A DNA stretch of 64,000 nucleotides from Clostridium grantii DSM 8605 (GTDB lineage Bacteria; Bacillota; Clostridia; Clostridiales; Clostridiaceae). Shown piece after piece: positions 1-10,432 of this stretch (the stretch's first letter is position 1; each line of letters starts with the position of its first letter). The notes under the pieces were generated by a model that had not been told where the DNA came from, searched no databases, and saw only the letters and a program-made list of their open reading frames with translations. A program made the position numbers and the translations under genes. Location: positions 19,525 to 83,524 of the forward strand of contig NZ_FQXM01000018.1 in assembly GCF_900129965.1 (NCBI RefSeq), written 5' to 3'.

Positions 1-349
1 GGGTGTTAGTCCAGAGTTATACGAAGCGGCAAAAGTTGATGGAGCAACAAAACTTCAGATTATTAAAAATGTGGATATACCTAGTATTATGCCTACTATT
101 ATTATATTGTTAATTATGAATTTAGGGCAAATTATGAATCTAGGATTTCAAAAGGCATTTTTATTGCAGAATTCATTAAATGCGGGAGCTTCTGAAATCA
201 TACAAACATATATGTATAAAATAGGTTTGTTACAAATGCAGTTTGAATATTCTACGGCAATAAGTTTATTTAATACACTTATTAACATAATATTATTGGT
301 ATCAGCAAATCGATTATCCAAGAAATTTACTGAGAATAGCTTGTGGTAA
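1..349 (+). CDS. Oligosaccharide ABC importer permease, LplB-like (5' truncated by window edge)
   Basis: This is the C-terminal part of an inner-membrane permease of the LplB/COG4209 type. The open frame runs from base 2, so the gene starts outside the window. The visible part opens with the EAA loop (SPELYEAAKVDGATKLQ), which docks on the transporter ATPase. It ends with two hydrophobic segments and the family-typical tail RLSKKFTENSLW. A GTG at 71 could be mistaken for a start, but the EAA loop lies upstream of it in frame. The next permease follows after 18 bp, so the two are co-transcribed. The tail is nearly identical to that of the paralogue ending at 57065. No ATPase gene is in the cluster; this transporter class usually borrows a shared MsmX-type ATPase. 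Confidence 0.93.
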   Translation, partial: GVSPELYEAAKVDGATKLQIIKNVDIPSIMPTIIILLIMNLGQIMNLGFQKAFLLQNSLNAGASEIIQTYMYKIGLLQMQFEYSTAISLFNTLINIILLVSANRLSKKFTENSLW

Positions 350-367
350 AGGAGGGGATGTAAAGTA

Positions 368-1255
368 ATGAAAAAAATAAAAAATTCAAAAGAGGATATG
401 ATATTTGATATTATAAAATATGTGGTATTAACAATTGCTTTATTATTAGTAATGTATCCTTTATGGTTTGTTATAATAGCTTCTATATCTAGTCCAGATG
501 CAATTAATACAGGACAAGTATGGTTTAAGCCAATAGGTTTTACTTTAGAAGGATATAAAAGAATTCTACAAGATAGTACGATTTGGATTGGGTACAGGAA
601 TACTATTTTATATACAGTAGTAGGAACAGCTATTAATTTATTTTTAACAATAACTCTTGCTTATCCACTTGCAAGAAAAGATTTTAAGTTTGGGAAATTT
701 ATTATGATATTCTTACTAATCACTATGTATTTTAATGGTGGACTTATTCCTAGGTATTTAATAGTTAAGCAATTAAACTTAATAGATAACTGGTGGGTTA
801 TGGTTATAGTTAACGCAGTAAGTGTGTTTAATGTTATTATTGCAGTATCATTCTTAAGAGGTAATATACCAGAGGAACTTTATGAGGCAGCTACTCTTGA
901 CGGATGTTCGCATATAACTTTTTTATGGAGGATTGTGTTACCTTTATCAAAACCAATTGTTGCGGTTTTATTACTTTATTATGGAGTTGCAAACTGGAAT
1001 GATTTCTTTACAGGATTGATATATTTGAGAAATGAAAAATTATACCCCCTTCAATTGATTTTAAGATCAATCTTAATACAGAATCAAATGGAAAGTAATA
1101 TGGTAAATGACGTTAACGCTCTTAAAGAACAAAATATAGGAGAATTAATAAAATATGGAGTTATAATCGTTTCAAGTTTGCCTGTTTTAATGGTATATCC
1201 ATTTTTACAAAAGTACTTTGTTCAAGGGGTAATGATAGGGTCTGTCAAAGGATAA
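368..1255 (+). CDS. Oligosaccharide ABC importer permease, LplC/YtcP-like
   Basis: A 295-residue inner-membrane permease of the COG0395 (MalG-like) class, partner of the preceding gene. It has about six hydrophobic segments, starting near residues 15-40, and an EAA loop near residues 175-195 (PEELYEAATLDGCSHITFL). It ends in the typical YPFLQKYFVQGVMIGSVKG. A GGAGGGG ribosome-binding site at 351-357 precedes the ATG by about 10 bp. With the upstream permease and the downstream binding protein it forms a standard Lpl-type sugar importer. It resembles the gene at 57076-57951. The substrate cannot be read from the sequence. Confidence 0.95.
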   Translation: MKKIKNSKEDMIFDIIKYVVLTIALLLVMYPLWFVIIASISSPDAINTGQVWFKPIGFTLEGYKRILQDSTIWIGYRNTILYTVVGTAINLFLTITLAYPLARKDFKFGKFIMIFLLITMYFNGGLIPRYLIVKQLNLIDNWWVMVIVNAVSVFNVIIAVSFLRGNIPEELYEAATLDGCSHITFLWRIVLPLSKPIVAVLLLYYGVANWNDFFTGLIYLRNEKLYPLQLILRSILIQNQMESNMVNDVNALKEQNIGELIKYGVIIVSSLPVLMVYPFLQKYFVQGVMIGSVKG

Positions 1256-1319
1256 TAAAAATTGATAGTTCTTAATTACATAAAAACAATAAATTATAAT
1301 AAAAAGGGAGAATAAGAAA

Positions 1320-2911
1320 ATGAAAAAGAAAAAAGTAGCCTTGTTATTGTTAGCATTTGTTTTATTGTTCACAGCAGCTTTAAGTGGATGTGGTAAGAAT
1401 AAGAATAATGAATCAAATGTAGCAGAAAAACAAAGATAGAAGGGTTTAATAGCACAGGATTACCAATTGTAACTGAACCAATTACTTTAAAGGTGGCAGT
1501 TAAAAAAGTAGCTAATATTAAGAAACCTTTTGAAGAATTAGAAACAATGAAACAAATAAAAGAAGCTACCAATGTAAATATTGAGTGGGAAGAAACTCCA
1601 CAAGAAACATGGCCGGAGAAGAAAAATTTAATTATTGCTAGTGGAGATTGGCCAGATGTGTTTTATGGTAATTATATTCTTGAAGATGAAGAAGTAGTTA
1701 AACTTGCTGCTGATGGTATATTTATTCCATTAGAAGATTTAATTGAAAAATATGCTCCAAATGTTCAAAAAGTATTTGAAGAGTATCCAGATTTTAAAGA
1801 TTATATAACAGCACCAGATGGACATATTTATTCATTACCAACTATTAATGCATATCAAAGTCCAGCACCAAGTGCTCAATTTATTAATAAAAAATGGTTA
1901 GATGAGTTAGGACTAGAAATACCAACAACAACTGATGAGTTTTATGAAGTATTGAAAGCTTTTAAAGCAAATGCTAAAGATGGTCAAACACCATTTAGTT
2001 TTATGTATGGAAATAACACTTACGGAATAGGTGGAATGTTTGGTTCATTTGGATTAGCAGACGACAATTCAAAAATAACTGTTGTAGATGATAAAGTTGT
2101 ATTTACTGCAATGCAACCTGAATATAAGGAAGCAGTTAAGTATTTTAATAAACTATTTAATGAAGGTCTTATTGATTTAGAATCATTCTCACAAACAAGA
2201 GAAGTATATAATGCAAAAGTTTCTAAGGGAGATGTAGGGGTTGTAAACGGATGGTCTCTTTCATCATGGTTTGGTGAAAACTATCAAGATTCAGGATATG
2301 TATTTATGCCACCATTAAAAGGACCTAATGGAGATCAAAGTTATTTTTATAGATCATCTGCAACTTTAAGTGGTAAAGGATCATTTTTAATAACAAGCAA
2401 GTGTGAGAATCCAGAAGTGGCTATGAGATTAGCTGATTACATGTGTGACCCTGACGTAAGTTTCCAAGCATCACAAGGTATGATCGGTGGTACATACCAA
2501 AAAAATGCAGATGGAAAATTAGAAGCACTTCCAATTCCAGAAGGAATGAATCAAGCTGAATTTAGGCATCAAGATGCTGCAGGAGCAAATAGTTTCCATA
2601 TGATAACAGCTAAATATTTAGAAAATGTAATTCCTAGTACGTCTATTGCAGAAAAACAAAGTTATGAAAAAGTTTATGAAAAATTTGCAACTAATAGTCC
2701 GCTACCACCATTTTCAATGAGTCCAGAAGATTCAACAAGGATTTCAGAGATAAGAGCAGACATTACTTCATTCGTTGATGAAAACACATCAAAATGGCTT
2801 TTAAAAGGTGGTATAGATGAAGAGTGGGATTCATATGTTGAAAAATTAAAACAAATGAACGTAGAAGAATTAATAGGAATTTATCAAGCTAGATATGATG
2901 ATTTTAAGTAA
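1320..2911 (+). pseudogene. Extracellular sugar-binding lipoprotein, frameshifted
   Basis: LplA/COG1653-type substrate-binding lipoprotein, disrupted by one frameshift. The first 39 codons from ATG 1320 give a lipoprotein signal with lipobox LSGC, then stop at TAG 1437-1439. The remaining sequence continues in another frame (phase of 1493) up to the TAA ending at 2911. That frame reads upstream through GFNSTGLPIVTEPITLKV, the expected mature N-terminus, so only one base is out. One extra A in the short run before the stop (about 1432-1434) would restore a protein of roughly 530 residues. A GTG at 1493 could be called as a start but would lack the signal peptide. The missing base may be real decay or a homopolymer sequencing error. 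The intact paralogue is at 52043-53611. Confidence 0.88.
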
Positions 2912-2942
2912 AAACAATAAGAAATTTTTAGAATAAAAAAAC

Positions 2943-2990
2943 AATACACTAAAATACTTTACAGAATAGTATTTTAGTGTATTTGGATTT
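2943..2990 (+). terminator. Rho-independent terminator after the sugar-importer operon
   Basis: A 16-bp perfect inverted repeat (2943-2958 with 2968-2983) around a 9-base loop is followed by a T-rich stretch. It closes the permease/binding-protein operon and separates it from the regulator gene downstream. Confidence 0.9.
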
Positions 2991-3120
2991 TTTTCATTTT
3001 CTTTTTAAAGTTAATAAATCATGATAAAATATAGTATCTAGAGAAGTTAATTGAATTTGAAATACTTAATTAGCAATTATAAGATGTTTAATAACAAATA
3101 ATAGGGGAGAGAGCTTGGAT

Positions 3121-5377
3121 ATGAAAAGAAAAAACGTAAGTTATTACTACAAATATTTGATTTCATATATTATTATATTTATAATTCCTATATTTTTTAT
3201 AGCCTCTTATGTTAATATGAGTATTTTCAAAACTTTAGAACAAGAGGTTATTACAAACGAAGTTAATTCTTTATATCAAGTTAAAAATGGAATAGAATCA
3301 TATCTTATTCAGATGAAGAGAATAAAAGAAGAAGTTTATTTAAATACAAATAAAAAAACATGGTTATTTTAAAGATGATCCACTTGAAATAGTGGAGCGC
3401 ATAAGGGAATTAAAAAATTATAAAACAACAAATCCATATTTAAAGGATATTTTTTTATATTATTGTGGAGATGAATATATAGTAACTTCAACAGGAACCG
3501 CTCCTATTAAAATGTTTATGGATGGACTTTTTAACTATGAAAAGTGGGATAATGAAGATTTTTTGGATACTATAAATAATAATCAGATAACTATGGTTCG
3601 TCCTGTGGAGTCAGTTACTCTAGGAGATGGTAGTAAAAATCAATATTCCACAATAATTTATCCATTGAGTAGTAATTCTAGGGAGCCATATGCAATGCTT
3701 CTTTTTGTTATTTCAAAAGATTTTTTTGATTCAAAGATAAATACTGTAATCGATAACCATTCTAAAATCACTATAATTATTAATGATAATAATGAAATAA
3801 TTGTATCCTCTAGAGATGAAACATTTCTCAAAACAAATGATTTTTTAAAGTTAGTTGAGTCACCGCATTCTTTAAATAGAAAAGTTGTTGAACTTGACAA
3901 TGAGAAGTATATAGCTGCATACGTTCAATCTGAAGATACTGGTTGGAAATATATAACTTTAACACCAAAAATAAATATTTCAGAAAAAATAAAAGAAGTA
4001 AGAATAGGTTTTTTTATAGGAATAATACTAGTGATTTTTATTGGATTTTTAGCGATATTTATATCTATGCATATTAACTATAATCCAATTAAGCAATTAA
4101 AAAAGTATTCTCAAAGTATTATTAGTGATTTTAAGGAATCTACTGGAGAGTTGGATTTGGTTAAAAAAACTATTGACTTTTTATCTCATCAGAATGCATT
4201 GCTTTCAGATGAAGTTGAACACTCCAATGAAGCAAATAAGCAATATATTACTATGCAATTTCTAAGAGGTTCAATGACGACTGATAAGAAATTAGAAGAG
4301 AAGGCCCGAAAATATGGCGTATATATAGAAGCAAGTTGTACTGTAGCCATTATATATATTGATAGTAAAATAGAGTATGCTCTAACACGTAAAGAAATTA
4401 TAGATGAGTTGAAAAAAGATTTTTTAGATGGAATTACGATTTATACCTGCGAGAATGTTGATTATAGAAAAATTATTATGATTTTATCATTTAAAGAACA
4501 ACAATATGTAACATTACAAGACAAATTTAAATTTGTTCAAAAATCTATTAGAGAGAAATGGAACGTATCAACAGTAATTGGTATTGGAAATTGCTATCAT
4601 GATAAACAATTTGTGCCTAAGGCTTACATTGAAGCTTCTACGGCAGTGGATTATCGTCTTGTTAAAGGACATGGATGCGTTATCTCGTTTAGTAAGATTA
4701 TTGAACAGCAGGGAGTGTTAGAGAACTATCCTCAAAATAATCTTATGAATATTGCAATGTTATTAAAGAATGGTTCTATGAAAGCAATTGAAGAGGAACT
4801 TGATAATATAAGCAACTATATTAAAAATAATAATACGCCAATTTTTATTGCAAGAGGACTTTGTTTTGATATCATTAATTTGATTTTTCAAACAAGTAAA
4901 GGGATGGTTAGCGAGTTTCATAATAATGATTTGGAAATTCCAGATGTTTTTACTTTAGCACAGTTTGATACAGTGGATGAATTAGTAGGAATAGTGAAAG
5001 ATTTAAGCCGGGATTTATGTAGTCAGATTATAAAACAAAAAGAAAAAGAAGAGTTATCAATAATTCATGAGATGATTGCATATATAAAAAATAATTACAC
5101 AGAATGCAATTTTTCGCTACTTGGTATGGCAGATTTTTTTAATATGTCTCAATCAAGTCTAAGTATGTATTTTAAGGATAAAACAGATAAAACAATATTA
5201 AGCTATATTACAGAAATGAAAATGGAAAAAGCTAAGGAACTACTAATAACAACTGATATACCTTTAAGCGAATTATCAGAAGCGGTTGGATATAGTAATG
5301 TAACTAGCTTTATACGACGATTTAAGCAATGGGAGAATATAACACCCGGAGATTATAGAAAAAAATATACTACATGA
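3121..5377 (+). pseudogene. Membrane-anchored AraC-family regulator (Cache sensor + HTH), frameshifted
   Basis: A YesN/Lpl-associated regulator. It has an N-terminal membrane segment (KYLISYIIIFIIPIFFIAS), an extracytoplasmic sensor region, a second membrane segment (residues GFFIGIILVIFIGFLAIFIS), and a C-terminal AraC double helix-turn-helix near 5060-5370 ending ITPGDYRKKY. The frame from ATG 3121 (or TTG 3115) stops at 3372 just after an A7 run at 3352-3358. The rest is open in the next frame, whose in-frame upstream codons give HGYFKDDPLEIVERIRELK. Removing one A restores a protein of about 750 residues. It lies just behind the importer it would control. The intact paralogue is at 53720-55915. 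The lesion may be biological or a homopolymer miscall. Confidence 0.86.
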
Positions 5378-5402
5378 AAGCTGGGGTTAAGATACCCAGC
5401 TT
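5378..5402 (+). terminator. Terminator hairpin between convergent genes
   Basis: An 8-bp stem AAGCTGGG/CCCAGCTT with a 9-base loop starts immediately after the TGA of the regulator and is followed by TAATTTAAT. It could serve the regulator and, in the other direction, the convergent MBL gene. Confidence 0.65.
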
Positions 5403-5446
5403 AATTTAATATGAAGATTTAACCAGTTATTTATCATTTACTTAAC

Positions 5447-6085
5447 TTAGTTTCTATAGTTTAAAATAATAACATTGTTTTCTCCATATAATGATTCTTT
5501 AAGCTCAAGTGTACAGGAATCTATTTTCTTAGCATTTTTCATTTCAATTATAAAATTTTCTACACCGTCTATGGGAAAATCTATTTTAGGAGTTTTATAG
5601 TGCATGGGAATGACTATGTGACTTTTTATCTTTTTGCAGAGAGTGGCAGCTTCTTTTGCATCTATTGTAAAGTTCCCTCCAACTGGAATTAAAAGCACAT
5701 CTATAGCACCGATTTTTTCTATTATTTCAGTGGATAGAGAATGACCTAAATCGCCAAGATGACAAATTCTATAGCCATCCATATTTATTATATATATTAC
5801 ATTAGTACCTCTTTTTGCACCATTATCATTATCGTGAAAAGAGGGTAGTCCTTCTATATCTATATCACACAAATTAAATAATCCTACCTTATTTAAAATT
5901 TTGGGAGAATTTTGTATTTGTTTTGTATAACAGTGATCGAAATGATTATGGCTGATGGTAATTGAGTTAGCATCTTGATTATATACTTTATGGCCAATGG
6001 TGTTATCGTAAGGATCAGTAATTACTTTCCTATTTTTTGAATCTTCAAGTAAAAAGCAAGAATGAGCAATTAAAGTTATTTTCAT
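5447..6085 (-). CDS. Metallo-beta-lactamase-fold metal-dependent hydrolase
   Basis: A 212-residue cytosolic protein of the MBL superfamily (UPF0173/COG2220-like). The metal-binding signature HNHFDH (HxHxDH) is near residue 46-51. Further candidate metal ligands are the HLGDLGHS motif near residue 109 and the late histidine in IPMHYKT near residue 162. The ATG at 6085 has an AGGAGGG site just upstream on the minus strand. It stands alone, convergent with the regulator gene and divergent from the amidase. Relatives hydrolyse phosphodiester, lactone or thioester bonds; the substrate here is unknown. Confidence 0.85.
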   Translation of the reverse strand: MKITLIAHSCFLLEDSKNRKVITDPYDNTIGHKVYNQDANSITISHNHFDHCYTKQIQNSPKILNKVGLFNLCDIDIEGLPSFHDNDNGAKRGTNVIYIINMDGYRICHLGDLGHSLSTEIIEKIGAIDVLLIPVGGNFTIDAKEAATLCKKIKSHIVIPMHYKTPKIDFPIDGVENFIIEMKNAKKIDSCTLELKESLYGENNVIILNYRN

Positions 6086-6341
6086 AAAAAACCCTCCTAA
6101 ATAATTTTTTTATTAAAAATTCACAATAGTAATATTTTAACTCACTATAAGAAATATATCCATATATTTCATTGATTATCAAATAAAAGGAGGAAAATCT
6201 TAATAATAAGCAAGGTATAAGTAAAAATTTATTTATATTAAAGATTAAACTAAAAATTAATAGGGGAATTGTTTTATAAAGGTTGAAAAAAAAGAAGAAT
6301 TAAAATAGAATATAAGTATGCAAAATTAGAGGGGGGATATT

Positions 6342-8408
6342 TTGAATAAAAAAAGAGTATTTGTATTTGCAATCATAATTATGTATATGTTTGTAGTATT
6401 CACAGTTAATAAAAGCTATGCAGCAACTTCTTATACAGAAATGCCGGCAAAAAGTAACGTGGATATAAATAAAAAATGGAATATTACATTTAGTTTTGAT
6501 ATAGATCCAGCTGTAATTAATAATAATAGTGATATTTTGGTTTTAGATCAAAATAACACATATATAAGTATTCAAAGAAAATTAATTAATAGTACAACTG
6601 TGGAAATATCACCCACTTATGGTTATGAAAGTGGGAAAACATATACTTTGATTGTTAGAAATACAGTTAAGTCTTCAACAGGAATTAATCTTTCAAATGA
6701 AATAAGAATGAATTTTACTACAAGTGGGACATCTAACTCAAGTAATTCTTCAGCTAATAACGGGACAAGTAGTAGCGCGAGTAAATATACAATTTGTCTA
6801 GATCCTGGAAGAGCAGCTAATGATATAGGAAATGAAGTAGGACAATCAGGGGTTTTAGGAAAAGATATAAACTTAGCTGTTGCATTAAAGGCAGGAAAAT
6901 TATTAGAGGCTCAAGGATTTAAAGTTGTATATACAAGAACTACAGATTCTGTAGCATGGAGTTCTTCATCAAGTATAAGCGAAAGAAGTAAAATAGCAAA
7001 TGATGCTAATGCAGATTTGTTTATTAGCATACATACAAATAGTTGGTCATCTACAGCTAAAGGATATGAAACTTATTACTTGAGTTCTAGTACGTCAGGA
7101 AAAGAATTAGCTACTCAAATTCAAAATGAAATGAGTTTGAGAAGTGATTCAACTAATAGAGGTATTTCAGCAAATGAATTAAATACTCTTAAATCTGTGA
7201 ATGCAGTAGCTGTTTATACTAATATTGGATTTATATCTAATCCTATAGAAGAAAAAACAATGGCTACATCTGAATTTCAACAGTCAACAGCAGAGTCTAT
7301 AGCATCGGCTGTATCAAAATATTATAGCGAAGGAAGTAAATTAACTATAAAGTCAGTAGATAACATAAATGTAATTGTTGAGAAAGGTGAGAATTATTCA
7401 TTACCAACTGTGGTAGAAACTCTTATGAGTGATAATTCGAAATCAACTGTATCTGTTACTTGGGATAAGAGTAGTGTTGATACAAGTAAAAGTGGAAATT
7501 ATACCTACATAGGAACTATTAGTGGGTATAGTGAGAAAATTACTTTAAAATTATCAGTTAATGAACAAATAAGTAATGGAGAACCAGACTCAAACATACC
7601 TATAGATGATATAACCTCTTTAAGTAAAGTAGATGATTTTACAGTTCGAACTAGTGTAGGGACAAGTTTTACATTGCCTAAATATGTACTAGCTACTAAT
7701 TCGAAAGGGAATATTGTTAGAACTAGTGTTATTTGGAATAATTCTAGTGTAAGTACTTCTATAGCTGGTGTTAAGATAATAACGGGAAAAACTAAGGTTA
7801 GCAATAAAACTCTTTCAATGGCTTTAATAGTGAGGCCAAGTATAACAAAGCCTTATTTAATTGCTATTGATGCAGGACATGGAGGATATGATCCAGGTGC
7901 CATAGGAAATGCAGGAAATCAAGAAAAAAATGTTACGTTAGAAGTTAGCTTAAAATTAGCAGATATTCTAGTTAAAAATGGAGTAGATGTTGTATTTACT
8001 AGAATTAGTGATAATGTACCTTGGCCAAGCACTAAATCCGCTGAGCTACAGATGAGATGTGATATTTCTAATAATGCAAAAGCTAATTACTTTATATCTA
8101 TTCATTGTAATAGTTATACAAGCTCCAGTACTGTTACAGGGGTAGAAACTTATTATTATAGTGCAAAAGCGGGATCACAAACTTTTGCAAATAATGTTAA
8201 TACAGAATTATATAAAGGAATAAATTCTTCAAATAGAGGGGTTAAAAGTAGTAGTTTATATGTAAATAAATATACTGATGCGCCAGCTATTTTGACAGAA
8301 TTAGAGTTTTTAAGTAACCCAACAAAAGAATTAATGCTTAAAGATTCGATATTTCAAGGATTATGTGCAGAATCTTTAGCGTCGGGTATAATGAAAACTA
8401 TTAATTAG
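6342..8408 (+). CDS. Secreted N-acetylmuramoyl-L-alanine amidase with two Amidase_3 domains, the first degenerate
   Basis: A 688-residue exported cell-wall hydrolase. Order: signal peptide (1-28), a Big_5-like Ig domain (about 30-130), a Ser/Asn linker, Amidase_3 domain A (about 148-335), two Ig-like segments resembling Big_4 (about 340-500), Amidase_3 domain B (about 504-688). Domain B keeps the zinc and catalytic residues H513 (DAGHGG), E528, H588 (SIHCN) and E653 (LTELEFLSNP). Domain A has DPGR157 for DPGH, lacks the glutamate at about 173, keeps H231, and has N294 where the catalytic Glu belongs, so it is probably non-catalytic and may bind glycan. The start is TTG 6342 behind AGGGGGG. 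It is monocistronic, with a terminator at 8433. Confidence 0.9.
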   Translation: MNKKRVFVFAIIIMYMFVVFTVNKSYAATSYTEMPAKSNVDINKKWNITFSFDIDPAVINNNSDILVLDQNNTYISIQRKLINSTTVEISPTYGYESGKTYTLIVRNTVKSSTGINLSNEIRMNFTTSGTSNSSNSSANNGTSSSASKYTICLDPGRAANDIGNEVGQSGVLGKDINLAVALKAGKLLEAQGFKVVYTRTTDSVAWSSSSSISERSKIANDANADLFISIHTNSWSSTAKGYETYYLSSSTSGKELATQIQNEMSLRSDSTNRGISANELNTLKSVNAVAVYTNIGFISNPIEEKTMATSEFQQSTAESIASAVSKYYSEGSKLTIKSVDNINVIVEKGENYSLPTVVETLMSDNSKSTVSVTWDKSSVDTSKSGNYTYIGTISGYSEKITLKLSVNEQISNGEPDSNIPIDDITSLSKVDDFTVRTSVGTSFTLPKYVLATNSKGNIVRTSVIWNNSSVSTSIAGVKIITGKTKVSNKTLSMALIVRPSITKPYLIAIDAGHGGYDPGAIGNAGNQEKNVTLEVSLKLADILVKNGVDVVFTRISDNVPWPSTKSAELQMRCDISNNAKANYFISIHCNSYTSSSTVTGVETYYYSAKAGSQTFANNVNTELYKGINSSNRGVKSSSLYVNKYTDAPAILTELEFLSNPTKELMLKDSIFQGLCAESLASGIMKTIN

Positions 8409-8432
8409 CTAATATAAATAACAATTGACTTG

Positions 8433-8472
8433 AAGGATATGTAAATTATATAATGTTTACATATCCTTTTTA
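8433..8472 (+). terminator. Rho-independent terminator after the amidase
   Basis: A 13-bp perfect stem (8433-8445 with 8456-8468) with a 10-base loop runs into TTTTTAT. It isolates the amidase from the downstream CPBP gene. Confidence 0.9.
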
Positions 8473-8531
8473 TAAACAAAATAAATATTATGGGTTATAG
8501 AAAATAGTGATATAGAGAAAGGAAGTAAAAA

Positions 8532-9479
8532 ATGTTAGATTATAATGTTCGAAAGTCCAATATTTATGTGTTAATAGTTATAATATCTTCATTATTACTA
8601 AAATATTTTATAGCTCCACAAATGGCTGGATTAAATTTATCGTTACAATTTCTTTTGGTTTTTCCAGAAATTCTTTTATTTTTAGTTTCAGCAATTATAT
8701 ATTTTTTAATAACTAAGGAACCGATTTTACCAACTTTAAGATTAAAAAAAATTCCGTTTAAAACTATTCTGATTGCTGTAGGCATAGGTATATGTAGCCA
8801 ACCTATAGCTATATTACTATCTTTACTTTCTCAATTAATATTTCCAAATAATGTGACTCAATTATTGAAAATGATGAATGAAATTCCATTTATATACAAA
8901 TTGATAATTATAGCAGGAGTTCCAGCTTTGTGTGAGGAGATTTTTGCTAGAGGAGTAGCTTTAAAAGGTTACGATGATGTACATATTGTGAAGGCATCAC
9001 TTATGAATGGATTGATTTTTGGAATAATGCACCTTAATGGACAGCAGTTTTTATATGCTTTTGTTTTAGGAACTTTATTTGCTTATATGGTGCGTGTTAC
9101 TGGTTCCATATTTACATCTATGATAGCTCACTTTACTGTAAATGGAATTCAAGTATCTATGGCTGAAATTGCAGTGAAAGTAAGTGAATTATCTGTGAAG
9201 TTTGGAGAAACTTCAGGACAACAGGTTCCACAAATGGGAGAACTGGGTTTAAATAGCCTTCCTTTAAATACTATACTTCTAGCAATCATAAGCTATAGTA
9301 TGCTTGCGTGCTTAGGTGGAGGCGGTATATACCTTTTATTAAGATCATTAAAGAAAACTCACTCATTTAATGAAAAAGGAATAAATGAAACTAAGAAAGT
9401 TAAAGTTTTTGATAGATATATGATAATTTTATTGATTCTATTTATTATTTCTATTGCGGCGGATTTGATTTTAGGATAA
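8532..9479 (+). CDS. CPBP-family intramembrane metalloprotease (CAAX protease-like)
   Basis: A 315-residue polytopic membrane protein with about eight hydrophobic segments. It carries the Abi/CPBP motifs: EEIFARG (EExxxR) near residue 136, FGIMHLN near residue 157, and a late histidine in SMIAHFTVNG near 195. These residues form the putative intramembrane zinc site. Family members process prenylated or other membrane peptides and sometimes confer immunity to bacteriocins. No bacteriocin gene is visible nearby. The next gene starts 39 bp downstream on the same strand and is probably co-transcribed. Confidence 0.88.
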   Translation: MLDYNVRKSNIYVLIVIISSLLLKYFIAPQMAGLNLSLQFLLVFPEILLFLVSAIIYFLITKEPILPTLRLKKIPFKTILIAVGIGICSQPIAILLSLLSQLIFPNNVTQLLKMMNEIPFIYKLIIIAGVPALCEEIFARGVALKGYDDVHIVKASLMNGLIFGIMHLNGQQFLYAFVLGTLFAYMVRVTGSIFTSMIAHFTVNGIQVSMAEIAVKVSELSVKFGETSGQQVPQMGELGLNSLPLNTILLAIISYSMLACLGGGGIYLLLRSLKKTHSFNEKGINETKKVKVFDRYMIILLILFIISIAADLILG

Positions 9480-9518
9480 TATAAATATGGAATAAGAATA
9501 GATGGGAGATATTGCAAT

Positions 9519-10415
9519 ATGGAGAAAAAAGAAAAATTTGCTATTGTTCTAATTATAATTCTACTGATTTCAAATATGTTAATGTTTAAGATTTTGAATC
9601 AAGTTGATAACAAAATGATGACAGTGCAAGAACAAAGTGGTCAACTAAGACAGGATATAGATTCCATATCAAAAAGTGTTAATGATTCAGTTAAAGAGCT
9701 TAGTGATGAACAAAAATGGTTAAAAATAGAGTCACAAAATATAATGAGTATTTCAGATGATCTTAAACAAGCAACAATTCAACTAAAATGGGGTTTGAGA
9801 GAGCTTAATTCCGGTGATAAAGTTTATTTGATTTATGGAAGTTATAAAGAAAATATAGATGAAATAAATAAATGGGAATTAGTTGAAGTTGAACAAAAGG
9901 ATGTTCTCAGTTATGAGGAAACCTTAACCTTAGAGACAGATAAAAATTATTATTTTAAGGTTGAGGTAATAAATAAATCCAAAACTATAATTGAAAATTT
10001 GACTAGCATAGAACTTACAAGTATGTTTAAAGAAAGAATAGAAACTCAAACATATTTTAAAAGTAGAACAGATAAATCTATTGAAGTCTACTTAAATGTT
10101 GTTAATGATAGTAACTTAAGAACTATTACATCAAAAGATTTATTAATAAATGAACAAACAAAGGAATTATTTAAAATAAAAAATATAAAGTATAGAGTAT
10201 ATATAAATAATGAGATTGTTTTGGAAAAAATATTGTTAAAAGAAGGTATAGAGGAAATCGAAGGGGTTAAAATAGAGAATAATCATGGTCTTGAAATAAT
10301 AGATTATAGTGAAAATATTGAATTAGAGAATGATGTTAATGTAGCAGGGACTATTGAAGTTATTGTGGAAGATTATTTTGGTAATATATATAAAGAAAGT
10401 TTCACCGATAGATAG
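9519..10415 (+). CDS. Membrane-anchored protein of unknown function with coiled coil
   Basis: A 298-residue protein I do not recognise. It has one N-terminal membrane helix (residues about 8-28, FAIVLIIILLISNMLMFKIL), then a predicted coiled coil (about 32-90, rich in Gln, Ser and Lys/Glu). An extracytoplasmic, beta-rich region of charged and polar residues completes the protein. The topology suggests a single-pass protein facing outward. It starts 39 bp after the CPBP protease gene, so the two may work together. No catalytic motif is apparent. Confidence 0.75.
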   Translation: MEKKEKFAIVLIIILLISNMLMFKILNQVDNKMMTVQEQSGQLRQDIDSISKSVNDSVKELSDEQKWLKIESQNIMSISDDLKQATIQLKWGLRELNSGDKVYLIYGSYKENIDEINKWELVEVEQKDVLSYEETLTLETDKNYYFKVEVINKSKTIIENLTSIELTSMFKERIETQTYFKSRTDKSIEVYLNVVNDSNLRTITSKDLLINEQTKELFKIKNIKYRVYINNEIVLEKILLKEGIEEIEGVKIENNHGLEIIDYSENIELENDVNVAGTIEVIVEDYFGNIYKESFTDR

Positions 10416-10432
10416 TAAATGTGCATTAAAAT

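Noticed and set aside
1369..1572. Minus-strand reading frame opposite the binding-protein gene
   Set aside because: It is a shadow of the real gene on the plus strand and has no ribosome-binding site or family match.
1432..3358. Programmed frameshifting as an explanation for the two broken genes
   Set aside because: No slippery heptamer plus pseudoknot is evident, the shifts go in opposite directions, and the protein families are not known for recoding.
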